64,000 bases of DNA from NCBI GenBank assembly GCA_963575745.1, contig CAUYUJ010018651.1, forward strand, positions 1 through 64,000. Reading direction: 5' to 3'. The notes beneath the pieces are model-generated. The model ran no database searches and was not told the origin of the DNA. It saw only the letters and a list, made by a program, of their open reading frames with translations. Position 1 is the first letter of the stretch, and each line of letters begins with the position of its first letter. A program made the position numbers and the translations under genes. Source of the DNA: Prorocentrum cordatum (lineage: Eukaryota > Sar > Dinophyceae > Prorocentrales > Prorocentraceae). Shown piece by piece: positions 20,417 through 30,200 of the stretch.

Positions 20417-22241
20417 TTACAGCTTGAATATTGGTTCCGGCTTGTCAAGCTCACCAATTTTGTCAGCTGCTTCACAAGCGCTTCGAAGTATCGCCTGCGT
20501 CGATGAGTCAATTTCCCCAACAATCGAACAAAACAGTAAGATCCATTTGTCGATTGCCTGCGCCAGTTCCGTGTCCACACTCAGTGACACCAACTTTGTC
20601 TGCAACTCGTTCAGCCGCTTGATAATCAACAGCCGACCAATGCGACATCGTGAATGCCTGCTCGACTTGCACACGTCGGACACGTCGTTATGTGTTGTCA
20701 CTGACTTCAATAGTTTTTCAACTACGATCAGCCTGAGTGCACGCATCTCTAAGGTGTGTGACGACGACTCAATGACCGATTTCAATGACGACGTCGCCGG
20801 AGCAACCAATTCGGACTTGCATATCAATGTCAGAAAGGCCCGCTCGACTACTGGGCGTAGATAGGCCGGCGCACGAGGTGCAATGATGCTGCCAACGAAT
20901 GGCGACACATTGGTCTGCAATGCATTTGGCTGCTGCTGGATTTTGCGGATTTCTGCAACCACAGACAAGACCATGGCTGTCATGCCATATGCGACGACAA
21001 GAGGTGCCACGCCCGAAAACTTCAAATCTTGCTTAATGACACAAACTGCAGCGGTTGCAAACGCCCTCTTACCGCCCAAATGAATGATTTGCAGCTTCTG
21101 CTCTGGCGTCTCGTATAGCTCCAAAGCCATCTCTGCCGCATTATAAACGGCTGCATCTTTAACGATGAATGCGTTCTCGTTCCATTCGCGTCGCTTCTGC
21201 CGCAATGACTCCACGCAGGCTTCCACGTATGCCATAGGACGTAGTATCATTCTGGAAGAATCCTTCTTCGCGCTTCGCAAAGTTGACTGAGAGGCCAGAG
21301 GGCATGCCATCCAACGTGTGACCAACAATCGCACCAAAATGGACAACCTTTCCTGTTCGGCGAGAACCGTGTATCTCACCATCCACTGCAATCCCTGGGC
21401 TCGAACTTACCTCAACTCCAGCAGAACCATGGACCTCCTACAGAGGTGCTTTCAATCAGGTGTTTCGTCGCCGCGGCAACGTGCGGCTGTGCCAACGCCT
21501 TCGCAACCAATCCGCAGCGCCGCCGCAGCGCGAGCACTAGAATTTGCGGAAGCCTGAACAGTTCCATCCTTGGACGTGTACGATCCCAAGGCTTTGGTGG
21601 CGCTTGCGCTGACACCTGCGCCAACACTTATCGACTGGCTCCTGCCATTGCACCCTGTGCCCTGCACACCGCATGGCCCATTCGCCTTCACTTTGATGCC
21701 ATGTACCTCCTGCGCATACAACTCTCATACGCAACCCAACTGGAAAGACAGGTTTCGGAATGCTTGGCTCGTTCTGTATTTGAAACTTCTCCTCATTGGA
21801 CTCACCGTCAAAGTATGGGTTCGGTCGATTGATCCGTTTGATTGGGCTGCTATCGTACTCACAGCCATGCAACTTATCATCTTTAGCCGTGCCTCCGATG
21901 GGACGCCGCGCTTCTGCGATGTAGCCATCCCTCTTGTAAATCGTGACGCGCTTGCTGTTTCTTGATCTAGATACTGATTGGCATCGCTAATCATTGGGAG
22001 GTCGTATCGTTCGACATGCTGTCTGTCCGTTTTCAGATGCCGCACCTCTTGGCCATCAGCTTTCTACTTGTAGTTGTGAACTATGGGTGTGGGTAAAGCA
22101 TTTTCATACTTAAATGGCGGACCATCTCCGTATATCTCATACGCGGCATCGCGTTGTGCATGGTTCAAATGGCGCTTTGCCACATATTCACCGGAAGCCA
22201 TTGCGCTTGAGGCGAAATGGCGTGAGCCAAAATGGCAACGG
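20417..22241 (-). pseudogene. retroposed gene of unknown function with tandem spliced-leader relicts
   Basis: Minus strand. Two leader relicts (22206-22241) are followed after 4 nt by ATG 22201 (MASGEYVAKRHLNHAQRDAA...). The frame meets TAG 45 codons later (about 22066) and then shifts. It continues as RNSKRVTIYKRDGYIAEARR (about 21960-21900), RPNPYFDGESNEEKFQIQNE and so on. The longest surviving frame is 20417 to about 21380, containing AYVEACVESLRQKRREWNEN and ALELYETPEQKLQIIHLGGK and ending IGELDKPEPIFKL-stop. Hydrophobic and charged residues alternate like a helical soluble protein. I do not recognise the family. At about 21411 a GAG|GTAAGT donor-like site occurs without a matching acceptor that fixes the frame. 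The stop and frameshifts point to a processed pseudogene, though cryptic introns cannot be excluded. Confidence 0.6.
22206..22241 (-). other. two head-to-tail spliced-leader relicts
   Basis: 22221-22241 reads CCGTTGCCATTTTGGCTCAC plus G on the minus strand (19 of 21 bases match the leader). It is followed at once by CCATTTCGCCTCAAG (22206-22220), 13 of 15 matching the leader from CCATTTTGG on. The second relict lacks CCGTAG, as expected if the AG inside it was used as trans-splice acceptor in a later round. Confidence 0.85.
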
Positions 22242-22244
22242 ACA

Positions 22245-22500
22245 GAAAAACGACCCTGAGGCCTCCTGGGGGCCTCTTGGGCCGATCATGGGGCCGTTTT
22301 GGGGCGGCTTGAGATACTCTTGGGCCGTCTTGGCGGCTTCTTGCCGTCTCCGGAAGCCTTTGGGGGGCCGAAAAAGGTTCCGGGACTCCAGAAACAGGCC
22401 CCGCACCCCAGGGAGGAGGGAGGAGGAGGAGGAGGAGGAGGAGGAGGAGGAGGAGGAGGAGGAGGGGAGTTTGGAAAAAGTGTGCGACCCTGGGCCCCGG
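22245..22500. repeat. GCCTCCTGGGGGCCTCTTGG repeats and GGA microsatellite
   Basis: 22255-22370 has the same degenerate words as 11.2 kb and 58 kb; 22418-22464 is (GGA)n. Confidence 0.75.
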
Positions 22501-22589
22501 GACCCCGGACGCCATTGATATTACCTATACGACCACCCTTCGGGTGATGAGGAGATTGTGTGGGGGGAGAGGGGGGGGAACCAACATCT

Positions 22590-22930
22590 GACTCAATCGA
22601 TCTCACTATTGATCTCACTCCACGGGACACCACGGGACACCACGGGACACTTGTCGATCTCACTATCGATCTCACTCGACGGGACACCACGGGACACCAC
22701 GGGCCACCACGGGCCACCACGGGACACCGAGGGACACCTCTAGATCTCACTATCGGCCTCACTATCGATCTCACTATGGATCTCACTCAACGGGACACCA
22801 TAGGATACCACGGGACACCTCGGGACACCACATCGATCTCACTATCGATCTCACTATCGATCTCACTCAACAAGACACCACGGGACAACACGGGACACCT
22901 GTCGATCTCACTATCGATCTCACTTTTTGG
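22590..22930. repeat. CGATCTCACTAT / ACGGGACACC composite minisatellite
   Basis: Runs of TCGATCTCACTA alternate with runs of CACGGGACAC. Different block lengths suggest two interleaved minisatellites. A donor-like CAG|GTAAGA follows at 22957-22963. Confidence 0.9.
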
Positions 22931-23051
22931 GACGTATGAGGACGATATGAGGCTGGCCAGGTAAGAGGGGTACAGGGGGCGGAGAGGGGAAGGAGGCGGG
23001 GACTGAGAGTGTAGCATCCCACGCCTCCGTCCCAACCCCGCCCCTGTCCTC

Positions 23052-23618
23052 ATGCGCGCCAGCCTCGTCCTCATACTGCCCCTCCTCGCCCGCCCCTTCC
23101 TTCCCATGTTTGCCAATGAACCGAAGTCTGCTTCGTTGCAGGTGCCGCTGGGCCGGCTTGTAGCGAAGGTGGTGAACGCGAACTCCTTGAAGATCCAGCC
23201 TGCCGTCATCGCAGCGTTCGCCAAGTACACCACTGAGATGGGGGCTGGCCCATTGATTGACGAGTTCGCAGCGGAGCATTCGTCCTCGGTGAATTCTAGC
23301 GAGCTGACTGCCCCCCACCACTTGTTCGAAGAGATCGCCAAGAACATTGACCGCACTCATCCCTTGACCATGCTCGCCCTGAGTTGCGCGATGTACACCA
23401 CAGAGAAAGTGGACGAGAAGGTGAGGCCGCAGCCCGACGTGAGCAAATTCTTCGTTGCTTCAGAGATCAAGGCCTACGGCGAGAACACGGCCGTGCTCAC
23501 GATGGGCGAGACGTTCATGAGGCAGAACAGGGAACAGATGCACCCCGAACTTATCAAGCACGTCAACAACGAGGCTGCGTTGCACTACTTGCGCAAGTTC
23601 GAGATTCAGGACGCATAG
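23052..23618 (+). CDS. uncharacterised protein, 188 aa (possibly last exon)
   Basis: Repeat-free ORF from ATG 23052 to TAG 23618. The N-terminus (MRASLVLILPLLARPFLPMF) is hydrophobic like a signal or transit segment. The remainder (PLGRLVAKVVNANSLKIQPA to HYLRKFEIQDA) is a mixed helical protein with no motif I recognise. Alternatively translation enters from upstream: a polypyrimidine-rich stretch ends in TTGCAG|G at about 23140, and a strong donor CAG|GTAAGA lies at about 22960. That would make 22960-23140 a ~180-nt intron and the hydrophobic N-terminus an artefact. The upstream frame joined this way meets a stop, so the ATG 23052 reading is kept. Codon use is GC-rich and regular, unlike the flanking repeats. 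Confidence 0.55.
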   Translation: MRASLVLILPLLARPFLPMFANEPKSASLQVPLGRLVAKVVNANSLKIQPAVIAAFAKYTTEMGAGPLIDEFAAEHSSSVNSSELTAPHHLFEEIAKNIDRTHPLTMLALSCAMYTTEKVDEKVRPQPDVSKFFVASEIKAYGENTAVLTMGETFMRQNREQMHPELIKHVNNEAALHYLRKFEIQDA

Positions 23619-23639
23619 CTGAAATATGTCGGTTTATTC

Positions 23640-23790
23640 ACCGTCGCTTTTTCAACTAGTCATCCCCTCATCCCCCCTTCCAACTCCATCCCTATTCCCT
23701 CTCCCCTCCTTCCCCTCTCCCTCTCCCTCCTCCATCTACCCCTTCCTCGGAGAGAGGGGGAGATGGAGGAGGGAGAGGGCCTTTTCGGGC
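23640..23790. repeat. CT-rich inverted repeat
   Basis: CTCTCCCTCCTCCATCTACC near 23722-23743 pairs with GGGGAGATGGAGGAGGGAGAG at about 23756-23778, giving a hairpin with a 12-14 base loop. Confidence 0.7.
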
Positions 23791-23914
23791 ACTCGAAGTC
23801 ACGTCACGTGGGTGCGCAGTGGTCACATGCCACTGCCACTGCCGCGCAGTCGAGACCCATGAGCAGGTCGACCCTGCAAAATCAAAGATTCCCGTATGTC
23901 GGAACTGCGCACAC

Positions 23915-23985
23915 ATCATCCTCATCATCTTCATCTTCTTCTTCTTCTTCTTCTGCATCATCATCATCATCATCATCACCACCAC

Positions 23986-24027
<42 letters not shown>

Positions 24028-24115
24028 AATCATCAGCATGATCATCATCAATGTCATTGTCATTGTCATCATCATAATCATCATCATCGTCGTCGTCATC
24101 ATCATCATCATCATG

Positions 24116-24146
<31 letters not shown>

Positions 24147-24850
24147 CCATCATCAACATCATCTTCATCATCATCATGATCACGATCATGGTCATCGTCA
24201 TCATCATCATCAGCAACATAAGCATCGCCATCATCAGTATCACCACCACCATCGCCATCATTAGCTTCATCCTCAGCAGCATCACCGTCGTCATCATCAC
24301 CATCATCATCAAGATCTTCATCATCATCGTCGTCATCATCATCGTGATCATCATACGCATGAGCATCGCCATCGTCGTCGTCATCATCGTAATAATCATT
24401 ATCATCATCATCAGCATCATCATCATCATCATCATCATGGTCGTCGTCGTCGCCATCGTCGTCATCATCAACATCATCATAATCAGCTTCATCGTTATCA
24501 TCGTCACCATCATCATCATCGTCGCCGCAATCGTCAGCATCATCATCATCGGCATCATCACCATCATCCTCGTAATGGTCGTCGTCATCGTCATCATCAG
24601 CAGCAGCATCATCATCATCATCGTAATCATCATCATCGTCGTCGTCGTCATCGTCGTCATCATCATCGTTGTCACCATGAGCATCAGCACAGTTCTCAGC
24701 ACAGTCATCACCATTATCATCATTATCACCAACGCCATCATTGGCATTGTCATCATCTTCGTCGTCGTTGTCATCCACAGTGCCATCATTACCGTCACTA
24801 GCATCGTCATCATCATAGTCATCATTATCATCAACATGGTTATCGGCATG
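23915..24850. repeat. CAT/CGT microsatellite, ~930 bp
   Basis: Degenerate (CAT)n with CGT, CAG and CAC variants. All long Ile/Val, Asp and Met/Thr ORFs here are artefacts. Confidence 0.95.
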
Positions 24851-24994
24851 GCACCCTTGTTGTCGGTATTATGCGCGGTTTTGCGCTCGGAAGGGTCTTG
24901 CGTCCTCTCGGGTGTCATCTGTCTTCGGTAGCGGCTGTGGCTTCTGCGCCTGCGTGGCGTTTCCTTGTTGCGCGGACACCTTCAGGTTCTTCGC

Positions 24995-26266
24995 ATGGCT
25001 ACGGGCAAGGCGGCGCACGCAAATTTCCCATACGGCTCGGCCGCGCCGGCTGGTTCCAGCAACGCTAAGATCAGTGACAAGAGGCTGGCGGCTTTGAAAA
25101 ATGAGTGGTTGAAGTTCGTCGACGCCAGCGTCCCTGGCTGCATGCTGGCCGAAACGTTCGGTGAGAGTGGAGGAGCGATGGACATTGAGGTTCTCACCAC
25201 CGCCAAGTTCGAAGGCGAGGCCCGTGTTGCGACGCCCACTTCTGGTGAGAGAGCAGCTCTGGATGGCTTCACCGTCGGCTCCGAAGTTGTCATGCTAAAG
25301 CGCCAGACTGTCCAGGTGGATCACGGCCGCCGCAGGGCGTCCTACCCCGCGGTTTTGTTGAAGGGCAAGGTTGGCATCCTCAAGGAGGTCAAGGGGGTTA
25401 AGTTTCTGGTCGAATTCCAAGTGACTTTCACGGTCGGGGACGAAACGAAGGACAAGACGGCTATTGTGCAGCTGGACAAGGCCGTCATCATCCCCAAGGG
25501 GAAGGAGCCCGCGCCCGAGCAGAAGGTCGCCACCCCGAAGGGCCACGAGTACGCTGCGAAGTTCGACGGGACCGAGGTGAAGCTCGCGCTGTGGCCACCG
25601 ATCCCGCCCCAGAACGAGAAGGACACGTCTATGGACCTTTACTACTTGAAAGGCAAGGTCGCGCTGACCCAGTTTCTCATGGACAACGAGTTTGGGCGGC
25701 CAAGCTACACGGGCAAGGACTTCACCATCCTGATTCGCGACGGCAACTACGAGGTGTGGACGGCCAAACAGTTTCCAGCCTGGACGATATCTCTCATTCC
25801 CCAGACTACCGAGGTCAAGGACTGTTACTGGAGCATGGGCAAGAGCAATCTGACGCAGAACACTGCGGAAGCCCACCCTGAGAAAAAACATTTGGTCCTG
25901 GATGGTCGCTTGAGGTCCACAGTCGTCGAGAACCGTGCCCCATCCCTTTTCTGCATGGTAAGCAGGACTGACGTGAGCGACAATGCGAACATGAAGTGCG
26001 TGTTCTCCCAGATTTCGGGAGACCTCAAAGTGGACATCGGGTACCAGCACCCCCAGAAACGCAGCGCTGACGTGGCGTTCGGCGTCGGTGAGTGGCCACA
26101 GATCCCCACGATGACGAATCCGAAGATGATCCAGAAGCACACGCGCCTGTCGGTGTGCGACGATACCGAACTGGCCAAGATCAACCAGAAAATGAAGGAC
26201 GAGAAGCTGAAGCTGCTCGCGGCCAGCAAGGCTCTCAAGGGGCCATCCGCCACGGGCAGCGCGTGA
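24995..26266 (+). CDS. uncharacterised single-exon protein, 423 aa
   Basis: Intact ORF from ATG 24995 (MATGKAAHANFPYGSAAPAG) to TGA 26266; the first in-frame ATG was chosen. It starts with an Ala/Gly/Ser-rich stretch, then a soluble protein with SH3/KOW-like beta-rich character around residues 85-160 (FTVGSEVVMLKRQTVQV ... YPAVLLKGKVGILKEVKGVK) and a Lys-rich C-terminal helix (ELAKINQKMKDEKLKLLAAS). No catalytic motif is evident. Codon use is uniformly GC-rich without repeats, so it is probably a real gene. An AATAAA lies at 26580, although dinoflagellate polyadenylation signals are poorly defined. No leader relict was seen upstream. Function is unknown. Confidence 0.75.
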   Translation: MATGKAAHANFPYGSAAPAGSSNAKISDKRLAALKNEWLKFVDASVPGCMLAETFGESGGAMDIEVLTTAKFEGEARVATPTSGERAALDGFTVGSEVVMLKRQTVQVDHGRRRASYPAVLLKGKVGILKEVKGVKFLVEFQVTFTVGDETKDKTAIVQLDKAVIIPKGKEPAPEQKVATPKGHEYAAKFDGTEVKLALWPPIPPQNEKDTSMDLYYLKGKVALTQFLMDNEFGRPSYTGKDFTILIRDGNYEVWTAKQFPAWTISLIPQTTEVKDCYWSMGKSNLTQNTAEAHPEKKHLVLDGRLRSTVVENRAPSLFCMVSRTDVSDNANMKCVFSQISGDLKVDIGYQHPQKRSADVAFGVGEWPQIPTMTNPKMIQKHTRLSVCDDTELAKINQKMKDEKLKLLAASKALKGPSATGSA

Positions 26267-26269
26267 GAT

Positions 26270-26945
26270 TAGCCCAGTAGCCTTCGGATTCCGCCCCGCA
26301 TCTTAGGGGCATCTTGACGTCTTGGGCTCTCGCCTCATGGGCTCTCGGACCATCGTCTCGAGCACTCCCTGGGGCCACTGGAGCCACAGCAGCTTCCTAA
26401 GGAGCATTTTGGGCCCAAGGAGGCGTCTGCTTTTTTATAAAGAAAACGCAGATCTCAATGTCTTGGGGGTTGCGTTGGGAGCTCATCGGGCTTCTTCTGC
26501 GGGCCAACACTTGAATGCCACACTGGGGGCGATGCTCGGCGTATCTCGGAACATCGAAGGTGCCCTAAGACAGGGCGACGAATAAATTTACAGCGTGTGA
26601 CTTTCCTGCCAAGGTATTTCCCGTAGTAGCCCTTCGTTGCTATGGTTGTTCAAAGACAACACGATACCTCACAGGGGTGACGGGGATCCCTAAACCGCTT
26701 GGTTGAAACATTGCTTCGTGTGGCAAGGCCCCAAGATTCTCACCATGTCAGGCCTCCCATGGTGCGAACTGTTACGAACGTGTGGCACGGCCAACCAACA
26801 CTCACGGGTGGCAGGGCAATGGGATTCTCACCACGCCAGCCTTTGCAGGACACGGCCATACGGCAGAGCCATGATATCCTTACCCTGCCAGCCTTCCCAG
26901 GTCACGCACGTGCAGCGGGCCGTGGGATATTCTTACCACGCCACC
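26270..26945. other. 3' flank of the 24995 gene; short direct repeats at 26740-26940
   Basis: No gene seen. GATTCTCACCACGCCAGCC-like words recur at about 26738, 26822, 26878, 26930 and 26984 with roughly 50-80 bp spacing. Confidence 0.4.
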
Positions 26946-27142
26946 CCCCCCCCCCAGGCCAGGAACGCGTGGCAGGGCAGTAAGATTCTCACCACTTCAG
27001 CTTCCCAGGGGGGGCCCTACAAATCCCGCATACCTCACAGGTCCCACAGGTGTCGCGGGTCCCACAAGCCCCACAGGTCCCACAAGTCCCCCACGTCCCA
27101 CAAAAAACGACTGTGGGGGCCCGCGGTTCCCGACGACGGCAC

Positions 27143-27181
<39 letters not shown>

Positions 27182-27207
27182 CAACGGCGGCGAAGACGAC
27201 GGCGACG

Positions 27208-27240
<33 letters not shown>

Positions 27241-27250
27241 CGGGGGGAGG
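26945..27250 (+). mobile_element. conserved head of hairpin-satellite element, copy A
   Basis: Begins CCAGGCCAGGAACGCGTGGC, then CAGGTCCCACAAG-type repeats, GGGCCCGCGGTTCCCGACGA and a (GAC)n/(CGA)n microsatellite (27126-27242). The same order and sequence occur in reverse complement at 54020-53715. This marks a defined end of a repeated element. Confidence 0.7.
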
Positions 27251-27254
27251 TCTG

Positions 27255-30200
27255 TAGTGTCCAGAAAAGAAAGCGTACGCAGGCACCCATGTCAACTTGG
27301 AAACCCAATCGATCACCCGTAAAGGTAAAGTTTAGCCTCCAAGCAAACATGGCGATTTTTCGCTTGTGGACAGTACAGAACACACGCGCGCGCGGAGTTC
27401 CACATTGCCAATTGTAGAAAATGCACACGGGGACCCACGTTGCCTTGGATGTCCAATCGGTCAGCATGAAGGGCTCTCTTTGGTTTCCAAACCAGCATGG
27501 CGACTTTCGGATTGTAGACAATACAGGCCCCATCCGCCAACGCGCGAGCGCGCGTGGGAGGTTCTGTACTGTCCATCATAGAAAGCATACAACAAAACCA
27601 AGGTCAACTTCGAAATGCAAGCGGTAACCGTTAAGAGCTCACTTCAGCTTGTGGACAATACAGAACTCCAAATGGGCGCGCGCGTGGGAGGTTCTGTGTG
27701 GCCCATCATAGAAAACATGCACCAGAACTCATTCAACTTCAAAATCAAATCTGCCACCGTTAGTGGTTCACTTTGGTTCCCAGGCCGACATTGCGACATA
27801 TCTATAGCGGACAATACAGAACTCCCAACAGGCACGCGTGCGCGCGTGGGAGGGTCTGCGTCGCCAACCATTAGAAACACACAGCAGACCAAACGTTAGC
27901 TTCACACTGCAAGCGGCCACACTTAAAGGTCCTATTTAGTTTCTATGCCAACATGGCTGCTTCTCTATTGTGGACGGGACAGAACTCCCAACGGGCACGC
28001 GCGCGCACGCGCATCGGAGGTTCTGAATTGCGAATCATAGAAAACATACCGCATAACCGATGTTAACTTTGAGCTCCATTCGATAAACGTTACGGTGGCA
28101 TGTCGGTTTCCAAGCAAGCGTGGCGAGTTTTCTTGTGTTGCCAATCCAGAACACCAAACGAGCGCGCGCGCGAGGAAGGTTCTGCGATATCTATGATGGG
28201 AAGCATACAGCAGAGCCCATGTGAGCTTACAAGTACAATCGGTCACCGTCAAGGGTTCACCTCAGTCTTCAAGCCAACATGGCTACTTTTGCATTGTGGA
28301 CACCACAGAACTCTCAACGGGCTTGCGCGCGCGCGACTGCGAGGTTCTGCGTTGATTATGATAGGAAAAACATACAACCGAAACCATGCGAACTTCAAAA
28401 TCAAATCGGCCACCGTTAGGGGCACTCTTTAGTTTCCCAGCCAAAATGACGACTTTAGTTAATTGTGGCCAATACAGAACTCACAACGGGCGCGCGCTCG
28501 CGCGTGGTTCTGCTGCCACTCAGAGAAAGCAGACATCAGAACCCATGTTGGATCCACAATGCAAGCGGCCACCGTTAAAGGTTCACGTTAGTTTCCTAAC
28601 CAATATGGCGATTTCTTTACTGCTGACAGTACAGAACCCCCAACGGACGCGCACGCGCGCGCGCGGGAGATCCTGCATAGTCCATTAGGGAGAACATGCG
28701 ACAGAGCCAATGTGACCTTCAAAATCCAATCGGCCACCGGTAAGGGCCAACGTTGGTTCCCAAGCTAACATGGCGACTTTTGCAACGCGGACAATACAGA
28801 ACTTCCGATAGGCTCGCGCGCGCGCGACTGTGAGTTTCTGTGTTGTCCACCACAGAAAGCACACAACAAAACCAAGGTTACGTTGGTTTCCACGCCCACA
28901 TGGCTACCTTTCTATTGTGAACGATATAGACCCCGCTACGGGCACGCACGCGCGCGCTCCATCATAGAAAGCACACAGCGGAACCCACGCTAACTTCAAA
29001 ATCCAACCAGTCACCGTTAAGGGCGCACTTTAGCTTCCAGACCACCATGGGGAATACTATCTGTTGGAAATACAACACTTCAAACGGAGGCGCGCGCGCG
29101 CGCGCCATCGTGGAAATCATACAACAGAACCAATGTTAATTTGAAAATCAGATCGGCCACCATTAGTGGTTCTCGTTCGTTTCCAAGACAACAGGTCGAC
29201 ATCCTTGTGAGGAAAATAAAGACCTCCCAACGGGCGCGCGCGCACCATCGGAGAAAGCATACAACAGAACCAATGCTACTTCAAAATGCAATAGGTCACT
29301 GCTAAGGGGCCACATTGGTTTCCAAGCCAACATAGCGACTTTTCCGTTATGGGCAGTGCGGAACTCCCCATGGTTGTCTGGACAGTAGCGAGCGCGCGAG
29401 AGGGGCCTGTGTTGTCCACAATAGAAAAAGAGACATGTAATTCCAAAAACTGAATTCCAAATTTCTGTGAATCGTTAAGAAGGCCGACGGACGCGCCGAC
29501 ATTTCTATTGTGGGCAATACAGAACTCCCCGCGCGCGCGGGGAGTTCTGCATTGTCCACAAAACAAAAGTCGACATGCGCGCGCGGCGGGTTTTGCATTG
29601 CCCACGAAAGAGCAGTCGACATCTAATTCCTGAAGCTGAATTCAACATTTCCATGAACCTTCGAAGAGGCCGACGGACGTGCCGACTCTTCTATTGTGGA
29701 CAATACAGAACTCTCCGCGCTCGCGGGAAGTTCAGTACTGTCAACAATAGGAAAGTCGACATGTAATTCCAAAAGATGAATCCAAACTTTCTGTGAACAT
29801 TTAAGAAGGCCGGCCTTTCAGTTTTTGGAAGTACATGCCGACTTTTCTATTGTGGACAACACAAGCCTCCCCGTGCGCTTGGGGGCTCTGTAGTCCACAA
29901 TAGAAAAGTCGGCGCGTCCGTCGGACTCCTTAAAAGTTCACAGAAATCTACACTGTTTTCGGAATTACATGTCTGTTTTTCTATTGTGGACAATACAGAA
30001 CTCACAACGGGCGCGCGCTCGCGCGTGGTTCTGCTGCCACTCAGAGAAAGCAGACATCAGAACCCATGTTGAATCCACAATACAAGCGGCCACCGTTAAA
30101 GGTTCACGTTAGTTTCCTAACCAATATGGCGACTTCTTTACTGCTGACAATACAGAACCCCCAACGGACGCGCACGCGCGCGCACGGGAGGTCCTGTGTA

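Noticed and set aside
21387-21411. 25-nt GTAAGT...TTGCAG intron in the retrogene
   Set aside because: Too short, and its removal does not restore an open frame.
22957-23141. 180-nt GT-AG intron joining the 22.6-kb minisatellite to the 23052 ORF
   Set aside because: Donor and acceptor look good, but the only phase that fits the downstream frame runs into a stop just upstream.
23692-24931. Met/Thr, Ile/Val, Asp and His homopolymer ORFs up to 400 codons
   Set aside because: Products of the CAT/CGT microsatellite in all frames; no unique sequence.
24905-24960. Spliced-leader-like GGTAGCGGCTGTGGCTTCTG upstream of the 24995 gene
   Set aside because: About 13 of 21 matches, expected by chance many times in this window.
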